Shown here: piece by piece, positions 1 through 8,336 of the stretch
How positions within the stretch are numbered: position 1 is the stretch's first letter
How the letters are laid out: every line of letters begins with the position of its first letter
Assembly (NCBI GenBank): GCA_900316415.1
Contig: ONCV01000007.1
Coordinates: 1-64,000 of the forward strand
Direction: 5' to 3'
From: an uncultured Eubacteriales bacterium
Lineage (GTDB): Bacteria; Bacillota; Clostridia; Christensenellales; Aristaeellaceae
DNA: 64,000 nucleotides
Notes under the pieces: generated by a model
What the model was told of the DNA's origin: nothing
The model's input: only the letters and a program-made list of their open reading frames with translations
Databases searched by the model: none
Program-made: the position numbers and the translations under genes

Positions 1-63
1 GCCAGTTTCAATGATCCTCCTTTCCTCGGAGCTAAGATGGGTTACCTCTTTATTGGAATCCAT
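1..63 (-). CDS. Probable IS30-type transposase, N-terminal fragment
   Basis: An ATG on the minus strand at 63, preceded by an AAGGAAGG-type ribosome site, opens a frame that runs off the window edge after 21 residues. The visible residues include THLSSEERRIIETG, which resembles the start of the helix-turn-helix region of IS30-family transposases. Only the first residues are present, so the family call rests on one short motif. Another HTH protein is possible. If correct, an insertion sequence borders the regulator region to its right. Confidence 0.4.
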   Translation of the reverse strand, partial: MDSNKEVTHLSSEERRIIETG

Positions 64-220
64 AATAACCTTCCTTTCTGAAGGCATCGTCAGGGATTCC
101 AATTATATGAAAATGAAGGACTTATTTCCATATCGAATGAACTGGATTCTCATGTAAGACTTACGTCAAGATGCTGCCCCCGGTACTGGAAGCAAACTTT
201 TCACTTCAGCTTATACTTAA

Positions 221-290
221 AGTGCTAATGGTATACTACTAAACTATTGACAAAACATATTAAGGGCTGTATAATTTGTTTAGTGCTAAA
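221..290. promoter_or_regulatory. AGTGCTAA repeats flanking the marR promoter (candidate operator)
   Basis: AGTGCTAA occurs at 221-228 and again at 282-289, on either side of the core promoter at 247-275. The second copy lies in a 12-bp inverted repeat, TTTAG-TG-CTAAA, at 279-290. Autoregulation by the adjacent MarR protein is the simplest explanation, but that is inference. Confidence 0.4.
247..275 (+). promoter_or_regulatory. Sigma-70-type promoter of the MarR gene
   Basis: TTGACA at 247-252 and TATAAT at 270-275 are separated by exactly 17 bp, a full consensus match. The gene starts 55 bp downstream after an AAGGAGG ribosome site at about 314-320. Confidence 0.8.
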
Positions 291-330
291 ATGTTTAATA
301 GTGAACTTAATGTAAGGAGGTTAACAGACG

Positions 331-795
331 ATGATTCTTTCAACAAATGAGACGCTCTTTCAAGAATTTGGAAAAATTCAGCGTAAAATGCGGCAAATGA
401 TGCCCCCACCATATGATGCTGAACAATTTCCAAATCCGGATAGACCAGAAGATGCGAAGTATTCGCCGCCACATCCTCCAAGAAGAGGCCGCATATTAGT
501 GATTCTGCATTCCGCGGAAGAAGGAATGCGGCAAAAGGAAATAGCAGAGATCATGGAGATAGGAGCGTCTGCAACGTCTCAAATGATAGACAAATTAGAA
601 AAGGATGGTTTCGTAAAACGAATTCCCGATCCCGATGACAGACGGGCAACACGGATCATCCTGACAGAAAAAGGGACAGCAAGAGCATATGAGGTTGATA
701 ACGAGCAGGAAAGCGCTCTGGAAAGGTTCTTTGTAAATTTGCAGGAGGAAGAAAAGCAGCAGCTTATTGCGCTGCTGCAAAAAATAGGGGGATAA
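331..795 (+). CDS. MarR-family transcriptional regulator
   Basis: A 154-residue winged-helix DNA-binding protein. The central region carries the MarR pattern: a recognition-helix stretch (QKEIAEIMEIGASATSQMID) followed by a wing with the DPDDRRATRIILTEKG signature at about residues 96-111. The proline-rich segment before the domain (PPPYDAEQFPNPDRPEDAKY) is unusual and may form an altered dimer or effector region. The start follows a strong AAGGAGG and a consensus promoter. It faces the IclR gene tail to tail with about 30 bp between them. MarR proteins usually repress themselves and a neighbour; no obvious target is visible here, so the target may lie left of the window. Confidence 0.85.
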   Translation: MILSTNETLFQEFGKIQRKMRQMMPPPYDAEQFPNPDRPEDAKYSPPHPPRRGRILVILHSAEEGMRQKEIAEIMEIGASATSQMIDKLEKDGFVKRIPDPDDRRATRIILTEKGTARAYEVDNEQESALERFFVNLQEEEKQQLIALLQKIGG

Positions 796-826
796 ATGTT
801 TTATCTTTATCAAAGCATTCAAGCAT

Positions 827-1588
827 TCAATGGGCAGAGGGCTGATAACCCATGTTTCGGGATATTGTCATTGCTGTTTCGCATAGGTCATGGATCATTG
901 CATTGTCGTTCAATTCTTTTCCGTCATAAATATCCGATAGGGAGATGCTTGCGATTACTTTTCCGGTATAGTCAAAAATCGGCGCACCATAGCAAATGGT
1001 GATGTCTGCTAATTCTCCCTGTTCACGGGAATATCCACGATTTTTCGTAATACGCATTTCATCCATAAAACGTTCTCTGGAGGTGATGGTATTTGGGGTA
1101 ACAGCTCGGAATTCAGTATGGGAGACGACCTCTTTTTGTTCCTCAGGGGACAGGAAAGCAACGATCGCTTTACCTAGAGCTGTGGCATAAGCCGGTCGCG
1201 TGGAACCAATCGCACAGGTGGCCAATCTGGCATTTTGCGCAGCATACTTGTACATATATACTACGTCGGTATTGTTCAGAACGGCAGCAAAGGCAGTACG
1301 ATTATATTTCTCCGCCAATGAAGGAAGGTAAAGTGAGCACTCCCGGACGTAATTCAGACGGTTAACATACTTCATACCAAGCATAAAAGTTTCTACGCTC
1401 AAGCAGTATTTCTTTTCATTGTTCTCCATGGTTTTAATGTAATGAAGCTCAAGGAGCGTATGAACAATTACCGATGCACTGCTCTTCGCCATATGAAAAT
1501 GATTAGCAATTTCCTGTAAAGTGATCCCGTTGTCATATTCAGCAATCAACTGTAAAATTGCCATTGTTCTTTCAGTCGTTTGATTCAT
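827..1588 (-). CDS. IclR-family transcriptional regulator
   Basis: A 253-residue regulator with an N-terminal winged helix (ITLQEIANHFHMAKSSASVI, about residues 22-41) and a C-terminal IclR effector domain including the ALGKAIVAFLSPEE segment. The ATG at 1588 is preferred over one ten codons upstream because an AGAGGAG ribosome site sits about 7 nt before it. It is transcribed away from the sugar-importer operon that begins at 1776. IclR proteins of the KdgR type often control uronate and pectin catabolism. The divergent position and the palindrome at 1736-1751 make this the likely regulator of the importer/lyase operon, though this is inferred from context. Confidence 0.88.
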   Translation of the reverse strand: MNQTTERTMAILQLIAEYDNGITLQEIANHFHMAKSSASVIVHTLLELHYIKTMENNEKKYCLSVETFMLGMKYVNRLNYVRECSLYLPSLAEKYNRTAFAAVLNNTDVVYMYKYAAQNARLATCAIGSTRPAYATALGKAIVAFLSPEEQKEVVSHTEFRAVTPNTITSRERFMDEMRITKNRGYSREQGELADITICYGAPIFDYTGKVIASISLSDIYDGKELNDNAMIHDLCETAMTISRNMGYQPSAH

Positions 1589-1691
1589 AGTTTCACTCCT
1601 CTTTACGTAGATTCCCATAAAATAGTACTATCATAAGGCAAAAAAAACAAGCAATCCTGAAAATAAAAAAAGCTGGAAATGAAAAAAAGTA

Positions 1692-1720
1692 TTGACAGTG
1701 GAAAGTGTTTAGCCTATACT
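1692..1720 (+). promoter_or_regulatory. Promoter of the importer/lyase operon
   Basis: TTGACA at 1692-1697 and TATACT at 1715-1720 with a 17-bp spacer. It lies in the divergent intergenic region next to the IclR gene and about 56 bp before the first permease start. Confidence 0.8.
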
Positions 1721-1735
1721 ATGAATGTGAACTGA

Positions 1736-1751
1736 GTTCATATATATGAAC
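1736..1751. promoter_or_regulatory. Perfect 16-bp palindrome, candidate IclR operator
   Basis: GTTCATATATATGAAC is a perfect palindrome beginning 15 bp after the -10 hexamer, where a bound repressor would block initiation. An ATG inside it (1746) is in frame with the permease but lacks a ribosome site. The start at 1776, after CTAGGAGGCGG, is the better choice. Confidence 0.55.
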
Positions 1752-1775
1752 AAAAGAACACTAGGAGGCGGAAAG

Positions 1776-2741
1776 ATGAGTAATCAAAGAATCCAAATGC
1801 GGCAGCCGAAAGGCAAGAAGATCATTCTGGCTATTCTAAAAGATTGGCGGTTGTATGCATTATTGATGCCGCTGATCGTTTGGTTTGCGCTGTGGGCGTA
1901 TAAGCCCATGGGCGGACTGTTGATCGCGTTCAAACGATTCGATTCCAGCCGTGGAGTATGGGACAGCGAATTCAAGGGATTGGATAACTTTATTTCCGTC
2001 ATGACCGGTGTAAACAAAGAGCAATTCTGGCAGGCGTTTCGGAACACTTTTGTCATCAATGCTTACAGCTTAGTGTTCGGCTTCCCAATTCCCATCATTT
2101 TGGCGACCCTGTTCTCTGAAATCGGCAATCAGTATGTTCGGAAGTTCACACAAACCGCCACATATCTACCCCATTTTCTCTCTGAAGTTACAATTACTGG
2201 CATTACACTGATGCTGGTGTACAGTGGGGTTCGTTCCACAGGTGTGATTGCGGCTTTATTCCAGAATTTTGGCTGGATAGAAAAAGGTGTTTCCGTGCTT
2301 TCGCGCGCAAACTACTTTAGACCTCTGTACATCGCAGTGGGAATCTGGAAAGAAAGCGGTTATAATTCCATCGTTTATTTCGCAGCCATCATGAGCATTT
2401 CACCCACATTGTATGAAGCCATGAAGGTGGATGGAGCCAACAAACTGCAGGAGATCCGGTACGTCACCTTCCCTGGCATGGCTCCCACACTAATCATCAT
2501 GATCATCATGCGTATCGGCAATATGCTCTCCGTAGGCTATGAACGCGTGCTCCTTCTCTACAATTCCAACATTTACGTCACTGCAGACGTTCTGAGCACC
2601 TTTGAACAACGCATTGGCATTCTAAACGCTAATTATGGCATCGGCGCTTCTGTCAGCTTATTCAATTCACTTGTAGCGTTTGCTTTGGTAATTGGTGCAA
2701 ATTCAATCAGCCGAAACATTTCTGACACTTCGCTGTGGTAA
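1776..2741 (+). CDS. ABC sugar importer permease, LplB/YteP type
   Basis: A 321-residue inner-membrane permease of the CUT1 (binding-protein-dependent oligosaccharide) class. It opens with a basic cytoplasmic segment, then about six hydrophobic helices. The EAA loop that docks the ATPase is visible as YEAMKVDGANKLQEIRYVTFP near residue 220. Families LplB and YteP import oligosaccharides, including rhamnogalacturonan and uronate-containing fragments in Gram-positives. It is the first gene of a long same-strand operon and pairs with the second permease 13 bp downstream. The start at 1776 is chosen for its AGGAGG site. The exact substrate cannot be read from the sequence. Confidence 0.88.
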   Translation: MSNQRIQMRQPKGKKIILAILKDWRLYALLMPLIVWFALWAYKPMGGLLIAFKRFDSSRGVWDSEFKGLDNFISVMTGVNKEQFWQAFRNTFVINAYSLVFGFPIPIILATLFSEIGNQYVRKFTQTATYLPHFLSEVTITGITLMLVYSGVRSTGVIAALFQNFGWIEKGVSVLSRANYFRPLYIAVGIWKESGYNSIVYFAAIMSISPTLYEAMKVDGANKLQEIRYVTFPGMAPTLIIMIIMRIGNMLSVGYERVLLLYNSNIYVTADVLSTFEQRIGILNANYGIGASVSLFNSLVAFALVIGANSISRNISDTSLW

Positions 2742-2754
2742 GGGGGGAAGCAAG

Positions 2755-3618
2755 ATGAAACTTATGAATAAAAGTGAAATCGGATTCAAAATCTTTTCTT
2801 ACCTCATCGTCATCCTCTTTGCCCTAATGGCCCTCTATCCCGTTGTTTACGCTTTCAGCGTATCCATCAGCGGGCGTATAGCTTATGAAAGCGGTCAAAT
2901 TGTCCTGTTGCCCAAGGACGTCACATTCACGGCATATGATATGGTGCTCCACAGCAAAGGCTTCTGGATCGCTTACGCCAATACCCTGTTTTACACGGTG
3001 ATTGGGACCGCGTACAGCATGGCCATTTCCCTGGCGGGCGCTTACGCGCTGCGCAGTCGGAAGTTGAAATTTCGCCGTCAATTCAATTTCCTGCTGGTGT
3101 TTACCATGTGGTTCAGTGCCGGTATGATTCCCCTCTATTTGAACTACAAGGGTATGCATGTAGACAATCGATGGGGCATGATTCTGGCCTTCGGTGTCCA
3201 GGCGTACAACATCATTCTGCTGCGCAACGCTTTCAGCAACGTGCCCAAGGAAATCGAGGAGGCGGCCATCGTGGATGGCGCAAACGAGTTCCGCCTCTTC
3301 GGGCAAATCTATATCCCCATGGCCACAGCCAGCATCGCCACCGTTACCCTATTCTATGCCATCAGCCGCTGGAACGGCTACTACTGGTCCCGGATACTGT
3401 TGACCGATCCCTACGAGCAGCCCCTACAGGTGTATCTGCGGCAGCTCATTGAAAACTACCAGAAGCTATATGACGAATCGCCGGTTGTGCTGGATTATTC
3501 TGCGGATAGCCTGGCATACGCCATCATCATTTGCTCTATCCTGCCCGTGCTGGTAATTTACCCTTACATCCAGAAATACTTCTCCAAGGGCGTCAACATG
3601 GGCGGTGTAAAGGGATAA
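2755..3618 (+). CDS. ABC sugar importer permease, YtcP/LplC type
   Basis: A 287-residue second permease of the importer. The first helix (FKIFSYLIVILFALMALYPV) and the EAA loop (EEAAIVDGANEFRLFGQIYIP, about residues 166-186) match the YtcP/LplC class, the usual partner of LplB-type permeases. The start at 2755 follows AGGGGGG; an earlier in-frame ATG would overlap the upstream gene without a ribosome site. It would form the heterodimeric transmembrane channel with the preceding protein and be driven by the ATPase encoded at 6821. Confidence 0.88.
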   Translation: MKLMNKSEIGFKIFSYLIVILFALMALYPVVYAFSVSISGRIAYESGQIVLLPKDVTFTAYDMVLHSKGFWIAYANTLFYTVIGTAYSMAISLAGAYALRSRKLKFRRQFNFLLVFTMWFSAGMIPLYLNYKGMHVDNRWGMILAFGVQAYNIILLRNAFSNVPKEIEEAAIVDGANEFRLFGQIYIPMATASIATVTLFYAISRWNGYYWSRILLTDPYEQPLQVYLRQLIENYQKLYDESPVVLDYSADSLAYAIIICSILPVLVIYPYIQKYFSKGVNMGGVKG

Positions 3619-3728
3619 CATCCAAGCTTACAGCATTAAGCGCGGTTGAACGGAAAGGAGGGATGTTTCTGAATATTGAATGTCGGCCTTCATGCAATCC
3701 ATGGACAACAATTTAGAGGAGGAAAAAC

Positions 3729-5768
3729 ATGAACATTCGTAAACTGTTGAGTCTGGTGCTTTGCACTATCCTGCTTGTATCGACATTTGGCGCTTCTGCC
3801 ATGGCTGAAAGCCTGGATCTGAGCGAACAGGTCACGTTGCGCATCAATGTTGCCAACGGCAACAAGTCCAGAACCATCACCTATAATCAGGAATCTCCCC
3901 TGACTCTGCCGGATGGCACCATCGTGACCGCTGGCATGCTCAAGCCCGTGTGGTCCACCATCAGCGGTCTGCTGAACGCTGATATCAAGGACGTTACCGT
4001 TCAGGATCAGAAGGCTACTGACATGATCCGCACTGCTTCCACCAATGCTTTTGCGGATGCCAACATTTTCGGCGGCAACTCCATCGCCAATGATCTGATG
4101 TACTATGGCGTCGATGGCAAACTGGTCAATCTGACCGATATGATGGAAAAAGGATATATGCCCAATTTCAAGGCGTACCTGGACGCGAATCCCGACGTGC
4201 GCAGCGCCATCACTGCTTATGACGGCAATGTATACTATGTCCCCTACATCGCTGAAATCAACAATTTTGCCCGCGTGTTCGTGATTCGGCAGACGTGGGT
4301 GACTGCCCTGCTGGACGCTCAGGATCCCGCTTATGATACTGATGACTTTACCACATACTATGGCGGCTTCTATGTAGGCGACAATGTCCGCACCGGTGAA
4401 AACGGCGGCACTGTCACCCCTAAGGAGGGTGTGGAAATCGTTAAAAAGACGGAACAGAGCATCATTGAAATCCAGAATGCCCTGGAAGTGAAAAACGGCG
4501 CTACCTTGACGCAGGCTTTTATCCAGTACATTCGGGACAACTATGATTATGAAAATCCCTCTGAATTGTTCCTTGGCGAAAAGGCTGCCTATGACATCGA
4601 CGAGTTGATCGCGCTGATGCGCTGCATCAAGGCCAATCCTGCCTACCTGACGGAAGGCAAAGCGGATACTGTGTGGCCCATGTTCACCCGCCAGTCCTCC
4701 TATCGTGAGGATCTGCTCCGCCTGAGTACCTACTTTGGCGGCGTCAAGTGCCACGGCGCGGATTCCTATGAAGCCCGCTGGTATATCGATGAAAACGCTA
4801 CTCTGCAGTATACCTACTCCACTGAAGGCATGTACGATGTGTTGAACTACCTGTCCGCCATGGAAGCGGAGGGCCTGATCTATTCCGACTGCTACGATCT
4901 GACCAACAAGACCAACTTCCGTACCGCACTGTGGGGCACGGACAACAGCGAAACCCCGTCCTTCGGCTTCATTACCTACGACTGGAAAGCCTCTTCCACA
5001 GCGGATACGCTGAATTCCGATACCGTGGTGGTGCTGCCTCCTGTGGCGAAGATTAATGGTGTGTGGCAGTATTACATTGACAACGGCCGTGCCATCAAGA
5101 ACGATGGCTGGGCCATCTCCGTAGCCGGCTGCAAGAGCGATGCAGAACTGCAGCGTTCCTGCGCGCTGCTGGATTTCTTCTTCACCAAAGAAGGATTCAC
5201 CATGCAGAATTACGGTTTGCCCATGATGCTGGAAGAAAACGAAACCTTCCTTGGCCCGGACGGTATCGAGTATCCCAAGTTCACCGCATGGGTCAATGAA
5301 ACCTGCGGTCTGGTGGCCAAGGGTGATCTGTCCACCTTCCTGCGTGACTGGATCGGCAGCCTGATTCCCATCGGCTATCAGAAGGAAATTGGCTTCGAGT
5401 ATCAGTACACCTCTCAGCGCGGCTTTGACGGCTGGGCGCTGCTGCAGAATTCTACCACCGGATTCGCCACCTATGCAGGCGAGGGTCCCGAAGGCGACAA
5501 TCCCAACTATTACAAGATGACACCTCCTGTCTATTCCCTTACTCCCCGTCAACAGGAAGATATTGCTGCCAATACTGCGATTGAAGCCGATGATACCGTG
5601 GAATACATGTTCAACATCATCCGCTACGGCGTCAAGGGCAACGCGCCTTCCGGTGTCACCCTGCCTTCCAACTATGAAGAGTATCTCGCTTTCTTCCAGG
5701 CCAAGGGGCTGGACATCTATGTGAAAAATTACCAAACGGCTTACATGATAATGACCATGACCAAGTAA
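3729..5768 (+). CDS. Extracellular solute-binding protein, large LplA-like type
   Basis: A 679-residue secreted binding protein expected to deliver oligosaccharides to the permeases encoded just upstream. The N-terminus is a Sec signal peptide (MNIRKLLSLVLCTILLVSTF) ending in ASAMA before ES, a signal-peptidase I site. There is no lipobox cysteine at the cleavage point, which is unusual for a Gram-positive binding protein. The mature part is long compared with typical CUT1 binding proteins of about 400-450 residues and close to the LplA/YtcQ size class. It follows a 110-bp gap containing GAGGAGG before its ATG, so high expression is likely. A stable hairpin lies just after the stop codon. Confidence 0.85.
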   Translation: MNIRKLLSLVLCTILLVSTFGASAMAESLDLSEQVTLRINVANGNKSRTITYNQESPLTLPDGTIVTAGMLKPVWSTISGLLNADIKDVTVQDQKATDMIRTASTNAFADANIFGGNSIANDLMYYGVDGKLVNLTDMMEKGYMPNFKAYLDANPDVRSAITAYDGNVYYVPYIAEINNFARVFVIRQTWVTALLDAQDPAYDTDDFTTYYGGFYVGDNVRTGENGGTVTPKEGVEIVKKTEQSIIEIQNALEVKNGATLTQAFIQYIRDNYDYENPSELFLGEKAAYDIDELIALMRCIKANPAYLTEGKADTVWPMFTRQSSYREDLLRLSTYFGGVKCHGADSYEARWYIDENATLQYTYSTEGMYDVLNYLSAMEAEGLIYSDCYDLTNKTNFRTALWGTDNSETPSFGFITYDWKASSTADTLNSDTVVVLPPVAKINGVWQYYIDNGRAIKNDGWAISVAGCKSDAELQRSCALLDFFFTKEGFTMQNYGLPMMLEENETFLGPDGIEYPKFTAWVNETCGLVAKGDLSTFLRDWIGSLIPIGYQKEIGFEYQYTSQRGFDGWALLQNSTTGFATYAGEGPEGDNPNYYKMTPPVYSLTPRQQEDIAANTAIEADDTVEYMFNIIRYGVKGNAPSGVTLPSNYEEYLAFFQAKGLDIYVKNYQTAYMIMTMTK

Positions 5769-5787
5769 CCTCCATCTTATTTCCCCT

Positions 5788-5813
5788 CCGGGAGGGGGGC
5801 ATCCCCCTCCCGG
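5788..5813 (+). terminator. GC-rich hairpin after the binding-protein gene (3'-end stabiliser or weak terminator)
   Basis: Perfect 11-bp arms CCGGGAGGGGG / CCCCCTCCCGG with a GCAT loop and no T-run. Such structures behind binding-protein genes usually protect the upstream mRNA or partly terminate, lowering expression of the genes behind. Confidence 0.6.
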
Positions 5814-5837
5814 CCAACAAAAGTCAGGAGCGTAAGT

Positions 5838-6380
5838 ATGATGCAGAAACAGTTTCTCACGCAAAAAATCTTGCTGATCGCCTTTATTGCTATGGTGCTT
5901 CTCGCCTTTATTTATGCCCTGACGTTCATGACAGAGTATCAGAACCTCTTTGGACTGCACCTGCCATTGAATAAAGATGTATCCGCGTTTCACGACGTGG
6001 CGCTGCAATCCTTCAACCGGACCATTCTGGCATGGGCATTAGGTGGGATCGGGCTCATCGCCCTTGCGTTCGCGCTGGAAACATTCTCTACGCTTCCGGA
6101 TCGCTTTGCACTGTTCATGATGCTGATCGGGCTTGCAGTGCTAACCTATGGATGCATATCAAATCTCCAGGCAATTCCGCCTCTGGAAGAAACCTATCGG
6201 AATATGGACATAACCTACCTTGAACTAGAAGGCCTGAGCGATTATCAATTGAATTTTTTCCCGTTTAACATCGGGAAAGCGATATATATCCTCCATATTG
6301 TTGTGAATGTTTGCCTGGGCATCGCGCTTGTGTTGAGCCATCTATATGGACTGCGTGAAAAGAAGGAGGCGCTGGCATGA
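5838..6380 (+). CDS. Four-TM membrane protein in the importer operon (A)
   Basis: A 180-residue integral membrane protein that I do not recognise. Hydrophobic helices are visible at about residues 11-31, 62-83, 89-109 and 147-172, with an acidic loop between helices 3 and 4 (ETYRNMDITYLELEGLSDY) and a basic C-terminus (REKKEALA). It begins after TCAGGAG and overlaps the next gene by four bases (ATGA), so the two are translationally coupled. It lies between the binding-protein gene and the ATPase gene. Standard CUT1 importers do not need such a protein; a scaffold, modulator or extra channel element is possible but unproven. Confidence 0.7.
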   Translation: MMQKQFLTQKILLIAFIAMVLLAFIYALTFMTEYQNLFGLHLPLNKDVSAFHDVALQSFNRTILAWALGGIGLIALAFALETFSTLPDRFALFMMLIGLAVLTYGCISNLQAIPPLEETYRNMDITYLELEGLSDYQLNFFPFNIGKAIYILHIVVNVCLGIALVLSHLYGLREKKEALA

Positions 6381-6805
6381 ATACCGCTGAAATGAGCGTG
6401 CAAGAGAAGAAAACGCGGATCACCTTGTATAAAAAGGACAGCGCTTCCTATGCGCTGATACTGCTGGCCGCAGCGGCAGAATTCGTGTATGTGGTCAATG
6501 TGCTGGATGCCATGCCCGTCAGCTTCTGGACAGGCATCACAGTCATGGTGAATATTTTCCTGCTCTTTATGCTCTTTACCTGCGCGGTAAAAGTAAGCGC
6601 CTATCATAAACGTTGGACGCTGGTTTCGATCTGTGCGGGTGTGTATATGCTGCTCCGGCAGTTCATCCTCGTTCCGCTGGTGTTAAAGCCTGTGGAGAGG
6701 GAAACGGTGATTCTGTTAGCCAACGTGATCGGCGCGGTGCTGCTGCTGTTTGCCGGATACGTGAGTCTTGGGAAAATAGCCCGACGTGACCGTATCCGTC
6801 AGTAA
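6377..6805 (+). CDS. Four-TM membrane protein in the importer operon (B)
   Basis: A 142-residue membrane protein of unknown function. Its basic N-terminus (about 24 residues) is followed by helices at about 25-45, 51-73, 81-103 and 110-131 and a basic tail (GKIARRDRIRQ). It overlaps the preceding membrane gene by ATGA and is followed 15 bp later by the ATPase gene. Coupling to both neighbours argues that it works with the transporter. No catalytic motif is visible. Confidence 0.7.
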   Translation: MNTAEMSVQEKKTRITLYKKDSASYALILLAAAAEFVYVVNVLDAMPVSFWTGITVMVNIFLLFMLFTCAVKVSAYHKRWTLVSICAGVYMLLRQFILVPLVLKPVERETVILLANVIGAVLLLFAGYVSLGKIARRDRIRQ

Positions 6806-6820
6806 GGATGGAGGAAGAAA

Positions 6821-7924
6821 ATGGGTGCGATTCAATTCAAAAAAATCAACAAAGTCTATCCCAATGGCTTTCATGCTATCCACGATTTCGACCTGGACAT
6901 TGCGGACGGGGAATTCATCGTGTTCGTGGGACCCTCTGGCTGCGGGAAATCCACGGTACTACGCATGTTGGCCGGACTGGAGAAAATATCGGGGGGCGAT
7001 TTGCTCCTGGACGGCAAGCGCATCAATGAAAAGCCGCCTGTGGAACGGGATATCGCCATGGTTTTCCAGGATTACGCGCTGTACGGAAATATGTCGGTTT
7101 ACGACAATGTGGGCATGAGTTTGCGAGTACGCCACGCCAAGCAGACGGATATTTACGATAAAGTAATGCAGACCAGCGAAATCGTAGACATTCTTCCCTA
7201 TCTGAAGCGGTTGCCTGGTCAACTCTCCGGTGGGCAAAAACAGCGTGTTTCTTTAGGCCGTGCCATTGTACGGGAACCGAAAGTTTTTTTAATGGATGAA
7301 CCGCTGTCCAATCTGGATGCTAAGTTACGCAATTCCACGCGGGTGGAATTGATCCAGTTGCAGCGTAAACTGCGCATCACCACAGTATATGTCACCCACG
7401 ACCAGATGGAAGCCATGACCATGGCGGATCGGATGGTGGTGATGAAAGACGGCGTTATCCAGCAGGTGGGCACGACCATGGAAATCTACAACGAGCCCAA
7501 TAATATGTTTGTGGCGGGCTTTATCGGCACTCCGCCCATAAACTTTATCGAAGGCGCAATCGCAGAAGATGTTTTCGTGTTTGAGAATTACCGTATGCCG
7601 CTGGATCAAATCACTGCAGCTGCACTGGCCCGCTATGAAGGAAAGAAAATTACCATCGGCATTCGTCCTGAAACAATGAGCGTTTCAAGCCAAGGGGGTT
7701 CTGGAGCATTGGAAGGTAAGCTGGATAGCAGCGAATATCTGGGAAATTACTATCTGCTGCACATCCTGCTTGGAAATCACAATATTACCTGTCGGACAGA
7801 ACATGCGCCGGTAAAAACTGGTGAGACACTCTTTGTCCGTATGGACATGAAGAAGGTGTATTTCTTCGATCCAGATACCACAGTAATGGTTTTCCACGCA
7901 AAGGAGGAAAACAAGCATGAGTGA
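6821..7924 (+). CDS. ABC importer ATPase, MsmX/UgpC type
   Basis: A 367-residue ATP-binding subunit. Walker A GPSGCGKST lies near residue 38, the signature LSGGQKQR near 135, Walker B FLMDEP with the D-loop SNLDAKLR follows, and the H-loop is in VTHDQMEAMTMADR. The C-terminal third is the OB/TOBE regulatory region (IGIRPETM) typical of the MsmX/UgpC/MalK group that powers CUT1 importers. Many Gram-positives keep one shared MsmX elsewhere; here a dedicated copy sits in the operon. The start follows GGATGGAGG and the 3' end overlaps the next gene by 8 bp. Confidence 0.93.
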   Translation: MGAIQFKKINKVYPNGFHAIHDFDLDIADGEFIVFVGPSGCGKSTVLRMLAGLEKISGGDLLLDGKRINEKPPVERDIAMVFQDYALYGNMSVYDNVGMSLRVRHAKQTDIYDKVMQTSEIVDILPYLKRLPGQLSGGQKQRVSLGRAIVREPKVFLMDEPLSNLDAKLRNSTRVELIQLQRKLRITTVYVTHDQMEAMTMADRMVVMKDGVIQQVGTTMEIYNEPNNMFVAGFIGTPPINFIEGAIAEDVFVFENYRMPLDQITAAALARYEGKKITIGIRPETMSVSSQGGSGALEGKLDSSEYLGNYYLLHILLGNHNITCRTEHAPVKTGETLFVRMDMKKVYFFDPDTTVMVFHAKEENKHE

Positions 7925-8336
7925 AAAACATTCTTTGCTCACCTTATCCGCAACGGGACTGATCGGTATCGCAGCCATCTCCCATCTCATCTTCACCGCG
8001 GTGCAGACAAAAGCGCTGTTGCTTCTGGAAAATGAGATTTGCGGCTTCATCATGTTTGTATTCGTGCTTTTCGGCCTGGTAGCACTGTTTGAGGCTACGC
8101 AAATTAAACCGAATAAGCGGTTTCCAATGCTGATTACCGCGTTATTCGCTTTGATGGCATCGGGCACTGGTATTCTCCTGATTCGGATTTACCGCCAGGC
8201 AATTGCCAATCAGCAGCAACTGAATGTGGATACAGTGAATCTTGCGGCAGGATTCAGCACGGCGCTGGTGATCACCTTTACTGCCGCGGCTGTATTACTT
8301 GTGATTGACTTTGTGCGAAGGAGAGGCAAGCAATGA
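7917..8336 (+). CDS. Four-TM membrane protein in the importer operon (C)
   Basis: A 139-residue hydrophobic protein with helices at about residues 9-29, 38-59, 69-89 and 108-132 and a positively charged C-terminus (DFVRRRGKQ). Its start lies inside the end of the ATPase gene behind AAAGGAGG, and its own end overlaps the next gene by ATGA. No family is recognised. It shares the four-helix layout and small size of the other three membrane proteins in this operon, but no clear residue-level similarity is visible by eye. Confidence 0.7.
   Translation: MSEKHSLLTLSATGLIGIAAISHLIFTAVQTKALLLLENEICGFIMFVFVLFGLVALFEATQIKPNKRFPMLITALFALMASGTGILLIRIYRQAIANQQQLNVDTVNLAAGFSTALVITFTAAAVLLVIDFVRRRGKQ

Noticed and set aside
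1746-1775. Permease start at the ATG inside the palindrome (1746)
   Set aside because: It has no ribosome site, while ATG 1776 follows CTAGGAGGCGG at good spacing.
5788-5813. Intrinsic terminator ending the importer operon after the binding protein
   Set aside because: The hairpin lacks a T-run and the following genes have no promoter, so it is treated as an mRNA stabiliser or partial terminator.
3690-6008. Long open frame antisense to the binding-protein gene
   Set aside because: It has no ribosome site, low-complexity composition, and mirrors a clear secreted protein on the other strand. The same holds for other long antisense frames over hnd, clp, lon, mur and fts genes.
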